From assembly GCA_039516895.1 (NCBI GenBank), contig CP154437.1, positions 620,001 through 684,000 of the forward strand: a DNA stretch of 64,000 bases, given 5' to 3'. This DNA is from Campylobacter coli (lineage in GTDB: Bacteria; Campylobacterota; Campylobacteria; Campylobacterales; Campylobacteraceae). Made by a program: the position numbers and the translations under genes. The notes under the pieces are model-generated. The model was not told the origin of the DNA. It ran no database searches and saw only the letters and a list, made by a program, of their open reading frames with translations. Below are positions 26,788-35,775 of this stretch, piece after piece. Every line of letters begins with the position of its first letter. Within the stretch, counting starts at the first letter, position 1.

Positions 26788-29145
26788 ATGAAATGTGAAC
26801 ATTGTAGATTAGATTATCAAAAATCTCAAATGATAGAAGCTAAGGGTAAATTTTTTTGTTGTAGGGGCTGTTTGAGCGTTTGGGAAATTTTACATGAAAG
26901 TGGCTTAGATGAATTTTACGAAAGATTGGGCAATAATGCACTAAAGCCAGTTAGCTTGGAATTTTCTAACAAAAATTATGATGAGTTTATCACCAAAACC
27001 AAAGAGGGTTTTAGTGAAATTTATCTCATGATACACGGCATAGAATGCTCTGCTTGTGTTTGGCTTAATGAGAGAGTTTTAACTAAACAAGAAGGAATTT
27101 TGGAGTTAGATATCAATCACCTTTCGCATAAAGCACGCATTGTTTTTGATGAGCAAAGTGTTTCTTTGGCGCAAATTTTAAATCTTATTGAAAGCATAGG
27201 ATATAAAGCCAGTGCTTATGATCCGTCTAAAAATTCCAAAAAGGCGGATTTGATCAAGCGCGAATTTTATTCTAAACTCATAGTTGCCATTGCTTGTGTG
27301 ATGAATATCATGTGGATAGCAGTAGCAAAATATGCGGGATTTTTTAGCGGTATGGATAGGGATATTAAAGATATTTTAAATTTTGCTGAATTTATCCTTT
27401 GCTCTCCTGTGCTTTTTTATACGGGTTCGAATTTTTATAAAAGCGCTTTTAAAGCCCTAAAAATGCGTAGTTTAAATATGGATAGCTTGGTTATAAGCGG
27501 AGCAAGCTTGGCTTATGGATACTCTTTATGGGCGATGTTTTTTAGAGTGGGTGAGGTGTATTTTGATTCTGTGGCTATGATTATTTGTTTTGTTTTTATA
27601 GGCAAGTATCTTGAAATGTTTAGTAAAAAACGCGCTTTGGATACAGTAGATGGCTTAAATGATTTTTTACAAAATGAAGTTTTGGTTTTTAATGGCAAAG
27701 ATTTTGAGCCTAAAGATGTTCAAAAGGTCAATATCGGAGATAGAATTTTACTTAAAAGCGGGGATAAAATTCTCATAGATGGAATTTGTAAAAAGGGTGA
27801 AGCAAGTATCGACACTTCTTCTTTAAGTGGTGAAAATGAGCCTTGTTTTGTAGGTGTAGGTGGCATTGTAAATTCAGCTTGTATTGTGCTAGATGGAAGT
27901 ATAGAATACGAAGCAAGCAAGCTTTATAAGGATTCTAAATTAAATCAAATCATAAGACTTTTGGAATTTGCTAGTACTAAAAAAGCTAGGCTTGAAAGCT
28001 TGGTTTCTCAAATTTCTGCTTATTTTTCTCGCACCATTTTAACTCTTGCCTTGCTTTGTTTTTTCTTTTGGCTGTTTTATCATAAAGAAAGTGTTGAAAT
28101 TTCACTTGTTCATGCAATTTCTGTTTTAATCATCGCTTGTCCTTGTGCTCTAGCTTTAGCTACTCCAGTAAGCAATCTTATCGCTTTAGGTCAGGCTTTA
28201 AAAAGAGCGATTTTATTTAAGGATTCTAGTGTGGTTGAAAAACTTTCAAAATGCGATATAGCGGTATTTGATAAAACAGGAGTCCTTACTCAAACCCAAT
28301 TAAAAATAGCTGAAGTTTTTTTAGATGAAAAACTAAATTTAGATGAGTTTTATAGCTTTGTATCGCTTTCAAATCATCCTATCGCTAAAAGTGTAGCGCA
28401 GTTTTTACAAGATAAAAACGCAAAGCTTTTAAATTTGGATTTTAAGGGTTTGAGCAATATCCAAGCAAAGGGCATCAAGGCTTATCTTGATAATGCTTTA
28501 TTTTTGGGCGGAAGTTCGAAATTTTTAGAAGATAATGGGATAAAATGCAAAAAAGAATTTAATAATTCTCATTTTATCTTTGCGCGCGATAATGAAATTC
28601 TTGCTTATTTTGAATTTTCAAGCGTGCTAAGAGAGGGCGCTAAAGAGCTTATATCTTATCTTAAGCAAGCTAAGATTGATACGATGATTTTAAGTGGAGA
28701 TAATGAAAAAGCGGTTGAAAAAATTGCTAAAGAATTAGGAATTTCTTCTTTTTATGCATCTTGCTTGCCTCAAGATAAAATGCAAGCAATTGAAAATTTA
28801 AGCCATAAGAAAAAAGTTTTATTTGTGGGCGATGGAGTCAATGATGCCTTGGCTTTAAAATATGCTGCTGTGGCAATATCTTTGCGCGAGGGGAGTGATT
28901 TGGCGATTGAAAATAGCGATATTTTGCTTTTGAAAAATGATTTGCTTTCTTTAAAATATGCCATTAAGCTTTCTAAGGATACTTATAAAATTATCAAGCA
29001 AAATTTAATTCTTTCTTTAGCTTACAATGCTTTTACCATACCTTTGGCATTTTTAGGTTTAATTAATCCTTTAATCGCAGCACTTTCTATGTCTTTTAGT
29101 AGTATAATGGTGATTTTAAACGCTTTGAGGATAAAAAATGAATAG
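26788..29145 (+). CDS. ccoI: CcoI, P1B-type copper ATPase for cbb3 oxidase assembly
   Basis: A 785-aa heavy-metal ATPase. The N-terminus has a Cys-rich zinc-finger-like segment (CEHC, CCRGC, 3-25) and an HMA domain with GIECSACVW. Then come eight membrane helices, IACPCALALATPV, phosphorylation site DKTGVLTQ, SNHPIAKS and GDGVNDALAL. The combination of extra N-terminal Cys motif and the ccoS gene immediately downstream marks it as CcoI/FixI, which exports Cu for insertion in cytochrome cbb3 oxidase, rather than a detoxifying CopA. ATGs at 26782 and 26788 are both possible; the AAAGA spacing favours the second. Note Val in place of Thr in DKTGT. Confidence 0.9.
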   Translation: MKCEHCRLDYQKSQMIEAKGKFFCCRGCLSVWEILHESGLDEFYERLGNNALKPVSLEFSNKNYDEFITKTKEGFSEIYLMIHGIECSACVWLNERVLTKQEGILELDINHLSHKARIVFDEQSVSLAQILNLIESIGYKASAYDPSKNSKKADLIKREFYSKLIVAIACVMNIMWIAVAKYAGFFSGMDRDIKDILNFAEFILCSPVLFYTGSNFYKSAFKALKMRSLNMDSLVISGASLAYGYSLWAMFFRVGEVYFDSVAMIICFVFIGKYLEMFSKKRALDTVDGLNDFLQNEVLVFNGKDFEPKDVQKVNIGDRILLKSGDKILIDGICKKGEASIDTSSLSGENEPCFVGVGGIVNSACIVLDGSIEYEASKLYKDSKLNQIIRLLEFASTKKARLESLVSQISAYFSRTILTLALLCFFFWLFYHKESVEISLVHAISVLIIACPCALALATPVSNLIALGQALKRAILFKDSSVVEKLSKCDIAVFDKTGVLTQTQLKIAEVFLDEKLNLDEFYSFVSLSNHPIAKSVAQFLQDKNAKLLNLDFKGLSNIQAKGIKAYLDNALFLGGSSKFLEDNGIKCKKEFNNSHFIFARDNEILAYFEFSSVLREGAKELISYLKQAKIDTMILSGDNEKAVEKIAKELGISSFYASCLPQDKMQAIENLSHKKKVLFVGDGVNDALALKYAAVAISLREGSDLAIENSDILLLKNDLLSLKYAIKLSKDTYKIIKQNLILSLAYNAFTIPLAFLGLINPLIAALSMSFSSIMVILNALRIKNE

Positions 29146-29338
29146 TGTAATCATGATGATGATAGGGGTTTCAATACTGGGTTTTTTTATTATACTGGCT
29201 ACTTTGCTTTGGGGGATAAGGACTAAACAATTTGATGATGATTATAAATTTACTACTTTAAATGATGATGAAGATGCTTTGCGTGATGCTATAGAATTAG
29301 AAAAAAGAAAAAAGGAAGCTTTAAAAAAGAGAAAATAA
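29138..29338 (+). CDS. ccoS: CcoS, cbb3-type cytochrome oxidase maturation protein
   Basis: A 66-aa protein with one N-terminal membrane helix (about 5-25), the LLWGIRTKQFDD junction typical of FixS/CcoS and a charged cytoplasmic tail. It is required for cofactor insertion in the cbb3 oxidase. It overlaps ccoI by 8 bases. Confidence 0.92.
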   Translation: MNSVIMMMIGVSILGFFIILATLLWGIRTKQFDDDYKFTTLNDDEDALRDAIELEKRKKEALKKRK

Positions 29339-29363
29339 AGGCTTTCTAAAATTTGAAAGCCTT
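29338..29363. terminator. Bidirectional terminator between ccoS and the cytochrome c gene
   Basis: AAGGCTTTC (29338-29346) pairs perfectly with GAAAGCCTT (29355-29363) across an 8-nt loop, between convergent genes. Confidence 0.65.
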
Positions 29364-29367
29364 AAAA

Positions 29368-29667
29368 TTATAAAGTTTCAATATAAGCTTCAATAGCTTT
29401 GAAATCTTCTTCAGTTAAACCTTTAAGGTTGATTTTCATGATCGCACCTTGTCCATAGGCATTTCTTTTACCTTCTGAGTATTCTTTCATATATTGAAGT
29501 CTTTCAGCTGAAGAGATGCTTTTTAATGCTGGAACTTTGTTTAGATAAACTTTATCTGCTTTTGCACCGTGACATACTGCGCATTTTTTAAAAAGTGTAG
29601 CTCCATCTGCAGCGAAAGCTGATACACCAAGACATGCTAAAGCAGAAACTACTAGTAATTTTTTCAT
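29368..29667 (-). CDS. Class I periplasmic cytochrome c (c553 type)
   Basis: A 99-aa protein with a Sec signal peptide (MKKLLVVSALACLGVSAFA, cleavage after about residue 19) and one heme site KCAVCHG (CxxCH near 29-33); the Met of GAIMKI is a plausible sixth ligand. It probably carries electrons from the bc1 complex (petABC at 3.6-6.4 kb) to the cbb3 oxidase. The open frame extends upstream to 29742, but AAGGAGAATATA lies just before the ATG at 29667 and the signal peptide begins there. Confidence 0.92.
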   Translation of the reverse strand: MKKLLVVSALACLGVSAFAADGATLFKKCAVCHGAKADKVYLNKVPALKSISSAERLQYMKEYSEGKRNAYGQGAIMKINLKGLTEEDFKAIEAYIETL

Positions 29668-29772
29668 TATATTCTCCTTGAAAAGTTTTAATACACAATA
29701 ATTATATATTTTTAACTTTAACATTTTTCTTAAAAATATCAAAATGTTTATTTTCTTTAATTTGAATTATAT

Positions 29773-29778
29773 TATAAT
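29773..29778 (+). promoter_or_regulatory. -10 box at the start of the heptose operon
   Basis: TATAAT ends seven bases before the gmhB ATG, so the expected transcript start falls at or next to the start codon. No ribosome-binding site is visible (see findings). Confidence 0.5.
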
Positions 29779-29784
29779 ATACCC

Positions 29785-30306
29785 ATGAAAAGAAAAGCGT
29801 TATTTTTAGATAGAGATGGCATTATAAATATAGATAAAAAATATGTCTATAAAATTCAGGATTTTGAATTTTGTGATGGAATTTTTGAGCTTTGTAGATA
29901 TTTTTTGGCACAAAAATACTTGCTTTTTGTTGCTACAAATCAATCAGGCATTGCAAGAGGGTATTATACCCAAGAAGATTTTTTGAAGCTTTGTGGTTTT
30001 ATGCTTGATGAATTTATGAAAGAAAATATAAAAATTGATAAAATTTATCATTGTCCTCATTTAGAGGGTTGTGAGTGTCGCAAACCTAAAGCAGGAATGC
30101 TTTTAAAAGCTAAGGAAGAATTTGATATAGATATGGATAATTCTATTTTTATAGGGGATAATATTAGCGATATGCAAGCTGGAAAAAACGCACAAATTGG
30201 CACTTTGTGTTTGGTAAATGAAGAAGAAAAAGAAGGTGATTTTTTTAGACAATTTAAAAATTTAAATGAACTTTTAGATTTTTTCAAAAAAAAGGAAGAT
30301 AGATGA
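29785..30306 (+). CDS. gmhB: D-glycero-beta-D-manno-heptose-1,7-bisphosphate 7-phosphatase
   Basis: A 173-aa HAD phosphatase with DRDGII (Asp8/Asp10 nucleophile pair), ATNQSGIARG, a HCPHLEGCECRKPKAGM zinc-loop (three Cys and a His) and GDNISDMQAG. It removes the 7-phosphate in ADP-heptose synthesis for the LOS inner core. It overlaps hldD by four bases and opens the gmhB-hldD-hldE-gmhA operon. Confidence 0.95.
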   Translation: MKRKALFLDRDGIINIDKKYVYKIQDFEFCDGIFELCRYFLAQKYLLFVATNQSGIARGYYTQEDFLKLCGFMLDEFMKENIKIDKIYHCPHLEGCECRKPKAGMLLKAKEEFDIDMDNSIFIGDNISDMQAGKNAQIGTLCLVNEEEKEGDFFRQFKNLNELLDFFKKKEDR

Positions 30307-31256
30307 AAATAGCAATCACAGGAGGCGCAGGTTTTATAGGCTCACAACTTGCCTTAAATTTACAAGATGAGCATGAAATTTTAATCATCGATAAAATGCG
30401 TAGTTATGAGACTTTTGAAAATGGAAATTTGCAAAGTTTTGGACATTTTAAAAATTTACTCGATTTTAATGGCGAACTTTTTGTGGGCGATATTAATGAT
30501 GAAAAGGTTTTAAGAAAAATCGAAGATTTTAAACCCGAAGTGATTTTTCATCAAGCAGCGATTTCAGATACAACAGTTTTTGATCAAACTAAGGTTTTAC
30601 AGACTAATCTTAACACTTTTAAAGATTTTATAGAGCTCAGCATAAAACTTCACGCAAAGCTTGTTTATGCTAGCTCAGCTTCTGTTTATGGTGATGCAAA
30701 AAGTCCACAAACCGTAGGTAAGGATGAAGAACCTAAAAATCCTTACGCATTTTCCAAATTTATGATGGATAAGCTAGCTAAAAAATACTACGATAAAGCC
30801 CATTTGGTAGGACTTAGATATTTTAATGTTTATGGTAAAGGTGAATTTTATAAAAACAAAACCGCTTCGATGGTGGTGCAGTTTGCTCATCAAATTTTAG
30901 CCGGAAAAAATCCGCGTTTATTTGAGGGAAGTGATCAAATTTTTAGAGATTTTACTTATATTAAAGATGTTATCAGTGCAAATAAAATCGCTCTTGAATC
31001 AAAATGCGGGGTTTATAATGTAGGAAGTGGAGTAGCAAGAAGCTTTCAAGATATAGTAGATATTTTACAAAAAGAACTTCATACAAATTTAACTTGCGAG
31101 TATATCCCTAATCCTTATGCAAAATCTTATCAATTTCATACTCAAGCAAAATTAGATGAAACTTGGGACTATAAGCCAAAATTCAGTTTAGAAGAGGGTA
31201 TAAAGGATTATTTAGAAGAAATCAAAAGACTTTTTGAAAAGGAAGTAAATGCTTGA
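30303..31256 (+). CDS. hldD: ADP-L-glycero-D-manno-heptose 6-epimerase
   Basis: A 317-aa short-chain dehydrogenase. NAD(P) motif [11 protein letters not shown] (7-17), catalytic Ser in ASSASVYG and Tyr/Lys in [10 protein letters not shown] (about 147-156). It converts ADP-D-glycero-D-manno-heptose to the L-glycero form, the donor used by WaaC and WaaF. It overlaps both neighbours (4 and 8 bases). Confidence 0.95.
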   Translation: MKIAITGGAGFIGSQLALNLQDEHEILIIDKMRSYETFENGNLQSFGHFKNLLDFNGELFVGDINDEKVLRKIEDFKPEVIFHQAAISDTTVFDQTKVLQTNLNTFKDFIELSIKLHAKLVYASSASVYGDAKSPQTVGKDEEPKNPYAFSKFMMDKLAKKYYDKAHLVGLRYFNVYGKGEFYKNKTASMVVQFAHQILAGKNPRLFEGSDQIFRDFTYIKDVISANKIALESKCGVYNVGSGVARSFQDIVDILQKELHTNLTCEYIPNPYAKSYQFHTQAKLDETWDYKPKFSLEEGIKDYLEEIKRLFEKEVNA

Positions 31257-32634
31257 ATTTTTAAGTGAGCAAAATCCAAAAATTCTTATTATAGGGGATT
31301 TTATGGTGGATAATTACACTTGGTGTGATTGTTCGCGTATAAGCCCTGAAGCTCCTGTTTTAGTAGCAAAAACATTAAAAGAAGATAAAAGACTAGGTGG
31401 AGCGGCAAATGTTTATGCAAATTTAAAAAGTCTAGGAGCAGATGTTTTTGCACTTGGTGTCGTGGGTGATGATGAGAGTGGGAAATTTCTAAAAGAAAAT
31501 TTAAAAGGGGAATTTTTAATCCAAAAAGGACGCAAAACCCCTTTTAAAAATCGTATTATGGCGCACAATCAGCAAGTTTTAAGACTTGATGAAGAGGATA
31601 CGAGTGCGATTTTACTAGAAGATGAGCTTGTAGAATTGTTTAATAAAAGAATTAGCAATTTCAAAGCTGTGGTTTTAAGCGATTATGCAAAAGGAGTTTT
31701 AACACCTAAAGTCTGCAAAGCTTTTATCCAAAAAGCAAATGAACTAAATATACCTATCTTAATCGATCCTAAAGGAAATGATTTTAGCAAATACAGCGGT
31801 GCAACACTTTTAACACCCAATAAAAAAGAAGCTCTAGAAGCTTTGAAATTTGAGAATTTAGAGGGTGAAAATTTAGAAAAAGGTATTAAAAAATTAAAAG
31901 AAGATTTTAGTTTGCGTTATTCTATCATCACGCTTTCAGAAGCAGGGATTGCTCTTTTTGATGAGAATTTGCGCATAGCTCCTGCTAGGGCTTTAGAAGT
32001 TTATGATGTAACCGGAGCAGGTGATAGCGTCATCGCTGTTTTGGCTTTTTGTTTGGCTAGCGGAGTGGAAATTTTTAAAGCTTGTGAGATCGCAAATGAA
32101 GCAGCGGCTATCGTAGTGAGTAAAATAGGCAGCGTGAGTGTGAGCTTTGATGAGATGAAAAGCTTTAAACGCGTAGGTTTTGAAAAAAAGATCAAGACTA
32201 AAGAAGAGCTTTTAAAGATTTTAGAGCAAGGTGATAAAAAGATCGTTTTTACAAATGGTTGTTTTGATATCGTGCATTTTGGACATATAAAATATCTTGA
32301 AAAAGCAAAAAGATTGGGCGATATTTTAATCGTGGGCTTAAACTCTGATAAAAGCGTAAAAAGGCTCAAGGGCGAAGATCGTCCTGTAAATTCAGAATTT
32401 CAAAGAGCTTGCATGCTTGCGGCTTTTTATTTTGTGGATTTTGTAGTGATTTTTGATGAGGATACACCTTTAGAGCTTATAAGCTTTTTAAAGCCTGATA
32501 TTTTAGTAAAAGGAGCTGATTATAAAGACAAGCTTGTAGTGGGTTCAAATTTGGTTTCAAGAGTTGAATTGATCGATTTTGAAGAGGGTTTTAGTACAAG
32601 TAAGATTATAGAAAAAATCAAGGATAAAAAATGA
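31249..32634 (+). CDS. hldE: Bifunctional heptose-7-phosphate kinase / heptose-1-phosphate adenylyltransferase
   Basis: A 461-aa fusion. Residues 1-310 are a PfkB/ribokinase domain ([21 protein letters not shown] near the start, [14 protein letters not shown] at 256-269). Residues about 330-461 are a nucleotidyltransferase with [16 protein letters not shown] (HxGH) and the [12 protein letters not shown] [11 protein letters not shown]. It makes the 1,7-bisphosphate and later adds AMP. It overlaps hldD by 8 bases and gmhA by 4. Confidence 0.96.
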   Translation: MLEFLSEQNPKILIIGDFMVDNYTWCDCSRISPEAPVLVAKTLKEDKRLGGAANVYANLKSLGADVFALGVVGDDESGKFLKENLKGEFLIQKGRKTPFKNRIMAHNQQVLRLDEEDTSAILLEDELVELFNKRISNFKAVVLSDYAKGVLTPKVCKAFIQKANELNIPILIDPKGNDFSKYSGATLLTPNKKEALEALKFENLEGENLEKGIKKLKEDFSLRYSIITLSEAGIALFDENLRIAPARALEVYDVTGAGDSVIAVLAFCLASGVEIFKACEIANEAAAIVVSKIGSVSVSFDEMKSFKRVGFEKKIKTKEELLKILEQGDKKIVFTNGCFDIVHFGHIKYLEKAKRLGDILIVGLNSDKSVKRLKGEDRPVNSEFQRACMLAAFYFVDFVVIFDEDTPLELISFLKPDILVKGADYKDKLVVGSNLVSRVELIDFEEGFSTSKIIEKIKDKK

Positions 32635-33191
32635 TAAATTTAGTAGAAAAAGAATGGCAAGAGCATCAAAAAGTTGCCGAGGCAAGTGAAATTTTAAAAG
32701 GGCAAATCGCAAAAGTAGGCGAGCTTTTGTGTGAGTGTTTAAAAAAAGGTGGAAAAATTTTAATTTGTGGAAATGGTGGGAGTGCTGCGGATTCTCAACA
32801 TTTTGCAGCGGAGCTTAGTGGCAGATATAAAAAAGAACGCAAAGCTTTAGCGGGCATAGCTTTGACAACAGACACTTCAGCACTTAGCGCCATAGGCAAT
32901 GATTATGGATTTGAGTTTGTTTTTTCAAGACAAGTAGAAGCTTTGGGAAGTGAAAATGATATTTTAATAGGCATTTCAACCAGTGGAAAAAGTCCTAATG
33001 TCTTAGAAGCATTTAAAAAAGCTAAAGAATTAAATATGCTTTGCTTGGGGCTTAGTGGCAAAGGAGGTGGAAAGATGAATGAGCTTTGCGATCATAATCT
33101 TGTTGTGCCAAGCGATGATACAGCTAGAATTCAAGAAATGCATATCTTAATCATACATACACTTTGTCAGATAGTAGATGAGAGCTTTTGA
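32631..33191 (+). CDS. gmhA: Sedoheptulose-7-phosphate isomerase
   Basis: A 186-aa SIS-domain enzyme with [17 protein letters not shown] (about 46-62), the [14 protein letters not shown] phosphosugar loop and a C-terminal [16 protein letters not shown] helix. It makes D-glycero-D-manno-heptose 7-phosphate, the first step toward ADP-heptose. TGATG overlap couples it to the following glycosyltransferase. Confidence 0.96.
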   Translation: MINLVEKEWQEHQKVAEASEILKGQIAKVGELLCECLKKGGKILICGNGGSAADSQHFAAELSGRYKKERKALAGIALTTDTSALSAIGNDYGFEFVFSRQVEALGSENDILIGISTSGKSPNVLEAFKKAKELNMLCLGLSGKGGGKMNELCDHNLVVPSDDTARIQEMHILIIHTLCQIVDESF

Positions 33192-33952
33192 TGAAGGCAT
33201 TTATCATTAATTTAGAGCGTTCTTTAGATAGAAAAGAGTACATGCAAAGGCAAATTCAAAAACTTTTTGAAAAGAACCCTGATCTAAAAAATAAGCTAGA
33301 ATTTATTTTCTTTAAAGCCGTTGATGCTAAAAATAAAGAATATTTAGATTTTAAACAACATTTTCCTTGGTGGGCTTCTTGGGCTTTAGGTAGAGAGCTT
33401 AGCGATGGAGAAAAGGCTTGTTTTGCTAGCCATTATAAACTTTGGCAAGAATGCGTAAAAATTGATGAGCCTATAATCATCCTAGAAGATGATGTGGAAT
33501 TTAGCGATGAATTTTTAAATAATGGGGAAGAATACATAGAAGAATTATCAAAGAGTGAGTATGAATATGTAAGATTTTGTTATTTGTTTGATAAGAAATT
33601 TTATCCTTTAAACAACAACTATCTTTTAAGTTTTGAAAAACTTGCAGGAACTCAAGGTTATATATTGAAAGCAAGTGCTGCAAAGAAATTTATAAAATAC
33701 GCTAAGCGGTGGATTTATCCTGTGGATGATTATATGGATATGTTTTATAAACATAAGGTATTAAATATTGTGAAAAAACCTTTATTGTTAAAGCATGATT
33801 GTGGATTGGAAAGTATGATTTCTCAAGCTGGACGTCTTTTTATCAAGCCTAGGCTTTATAAAAAAATTATTAGAGAAATTTTTAGACTTTATAGAGATGT
33901 TTCAAGATTGCTCTATGTTTTTTATATTAAGAAAAAATTAAATCTTAAGTAA
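33191..33952 (+). CDS. Glycosyltransferase family 25 (LOS biosynthesis)
   Basis: A 253-aa protein with the GT25 pattern: FIINLERSLDRKEYM at the start, GEKACFASHYKLWQ (about 75-88) and the metal-site IILEDDVEF (about 96-104), then PVDDYMD. Members transfer Gal or Glc to LOS. It sits between gmhA and waaF, which are adjacent in the C. jejuni reference, so it is an extra gene here. ATG within the gmhA stop (TGATG) means it is co-translated with the heptose operon. The last 8 bases overlap the convergent waaF. Confidence 0.87.
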   Translation: MKAFIINLERSLDRKEYMQRQIQKLFEKNPDLKNKLEFIFFKAVDAKNKEYLDFKQHFPWWASWALGRELSDGEKACFASHYKLWQECVKIDEPIIILEDDVEFSDEFLNNGEEYIEELSKSEYEYVRFCYLFDKKFYPLNNNYLLSFEKLAGTQGYILKASAAKKFIKYAKRWIYPVDDYMDMFYKHKVLNIVKKPLLLKHDCGLESMISQAGRLFIKPRLYKKIIREIFRLYRDVSRLLYVFYIKKKLNLK

Positions 33953-34889
33953 AATTTCGGATTGCTTCTAAAATTTTTTCCGGTTTTAAATCTTTCATGC
34001 ACCGATGATGTTTTAAAGGACAGGTTTTTTGCATACAAGGCATACAAGCTAAATTTAGATGTACTAATTTTGCATTTTGATTTTGCCAAGGTGAGGTTTG
34101 GGTAAATTTAGTAGGCCCAAAGATAGCTATGGTTTTTGTTTTATAAGCGGCAGCTATGTGCATAGGACCGCTATCATTTGTGATGAAGATATCGCAAATT
34201 GCGATATTTTGACAAAGCATTTTGATGGTGGTTTTATTGCAAAGATTTTTTACCCTGACATTTTTTTCTTTTAATATATGAAAAATTTCATCGCAGAGCT
34301 CTTGTTCTGCCTTGCCTGCTCCAAAAATCAAAATTTCATGAGTTTTGCTAAAATTTAAAGCAACTTGTGCAAAATAACTCGCATCCCATCTTTTAGCACT
34401 TCCAAAACTTGCTCCAGGATTTAAGCCTAGGATTTTTTTGCCATTTTTTAAAACAATAGGATTTTGAAATTTTAATCTAAAAGGGAGTTTTAAATCCTTA
34501 GAATGAGCTTTGATATCTAGTGAATTTTCTATAAAATAAAGATATTTTAAAACCTGATGTTCTTCTTTGAAATTATACTTGTTAAAAAAATATCTTTTTT
34601 TTGCTTTCAGGATGTGCAAAATGATCTTGGAAGAAAGGGCTGATCTAAAAGAAAGGGCTAGATCTATTTTTCCAAGTTTTTTACGCAAAGATAGGGCTTG
34701 CTTGTAGCGTGATTTTTTATTTTCTACAATGATTTTAGCATTAGGAAATTCTTTAAAAAGTGCTGTGGATACAAAAGATCCATAAAGGATAAATTCAGCG
34801 TTTTTAAAATGATGATAAACTCCATATAAAGCAGATGAAGCCATAACCGCATCGCCTAGCCAAGTGGGAAGATGGATAAAAATTTTCAT
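33945..34889 (-). CDS. waaF: ADP-heptose:LOS heptosyltransferase II
   Basis: A 314-aa GT9 enzyme starting MKIFIHLPTWLGDAVMASSAL, the WaaF N-terminus, with LGLNPGASFGSAKRW (about 173-187) and TNDSGPMHIAAA (about 253) of the nucleotide-binding domain. It adds the second heptose of the LOS core at the inner membrane. The frame extends to 35000, but AGGAAATCT precedes the ATG at 34889. In Campylobacter waaF marks one end of the LOS region. Confidence 0.94.
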   Translation of the reverse strand: MKIFIHLPTWLGDAVMASSALYGVYHHFKNAEFILYGSFVSTALFKEFPNAKIIVENKKSRYKQALSLRKKLGKIDLALSFRSALSSKIILHILKAKKRYFFNKYNFKEEHQVLKYLYFIENSLDIKAHSKDLKLPFRLKFQNPIVLKNGKKILGLNPGASFGSAKRWDASYFAQVALNFSKTHEILIFGAGKAEQELCDEIFHILKEKNVRVKNLCNKTTIKMLCQNIAICDIFITNDSGPMHIAAAYKTKTIAIFGPTKFTQTSPWQNQNAKLVHLNLACMPCMQKTCPLKHHRCMKDLKPEKILEAIRNFT

Positions 34890-34947
34890 AGATTTCCTAA
34901 AATTTGATAAAATTCTTTTTATTATTTTAACAAAATTTAGGGAAAAT

Positions 34948-35775
34948 ATGCCACAACTTTCTATTATAATCCCGCTTTTTAATTCTTGTGATTTTATCAC
35001 AAGAGCTTTGCAAAGCTGTATAAATCAGACTTTAAGAGATATTGAAATTTTAGTTGTTGATGATAAAAGTGAAGATGAGAGTGTAAAAATAGCCTTAGAA
35101 TTTGCTAAAAAAGATGAGAGAGTAAAAATCTTTCAAAATGATGAAAATTTAGGCACTTTTGCGACTAGAAATTTAGGAGTTTTAAAATCTAGAGCTGAAT
35201 TTATCATGTTTTTAGATAGTGATGATTTTTTGGCTTTAAATGCTTGTGAGGTGGCTTTAGCTAAGATGAAACAAGGCTTTGATTTGCTTTGTTTTGATGC
35301 TTTTGTACATAGAGTCAAAACCAAACAATTTTATCGCTTTAAACAAGATGAAGCTTTTAATCAAAAAGAATTTTTCGAATTTTTAGGCAAGCAAAGACAT
35401 TTTTGTTGGTCGGTTTGGGCGAAGCTTTTTAGGAAAGATTTGATTTTAAAAAGCTTTGAAAGGATAAATTTATACGAGCGTTTGAGCTATGGAGAAGATG
35501 TACTTTTTTGCTATATGAATTTTTTAGAATGCGATAAAATGGGTGTTTTTAAAGAGTGCATTTATCATTATGAATTTAATGAAAAGGGTAGATATGAAAA
35601 CAAAAATAAAGAAATTTTGTGGCAAAATTACAAAGACAAAAAAAGAAGCAATGAGCTTATAAAAAAGCTTTCTTTGAAATCAAAAAACGATGAATTTTGT
35701 AAAAGATTGTTTGAGGTTTTGGAGAAAGAGGAGGGTGATTTAGAAGGGAGAATATTTTTTAAAAAATATTTTTAG
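34948..35775 (+). CDS. Glycosyltransferase family 2 (LOS outer core), paralogue 1
   Basis: A 275-aa GT-A enzyme: LSIIIPLFNSCDFITRAL at the start, VVDDKSEDES and the metal-binding FLDSDDFL (about 89-96), then CWSVWAKLFRKDLI. It resembles the GT2 at 37457 (same CINQTxxDIEIxVVDD and FLDSDD framework). The longer upstream reading is rejected because AGGGAAAAT lies directly before the ATG at 34948. Its last residues (IFFKKYF) come from a perfect palindrome shared with the convergent gene, so the natural 3' end may be altered. Donor and acceptor are not evident. Confidence 0.88.
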   Translation: MPQLSIIIPLFNSCDFITRALQSCINQTLRDIEILVVDDKSEDESVKIALEFAKKDERVKIFQNDENLGTFATRNLGVLKSRAEFIMFLDSDDFLALNACEVALAKMKQGFDLLCFDAFVHRVKTKQFYRFKQDEAFNQKEFFEFLGKQRHFCWSVWAKLFRKDLILKSFERINLYERLSYGEDVLFCYMNFLECDKMGVFKECIYHYEFNEKGRYENKNKEILWQNYKDKKRSNELIKKLSLKSKNDEFCKRLFEVLEKEEGDLEGRIFFKKYF

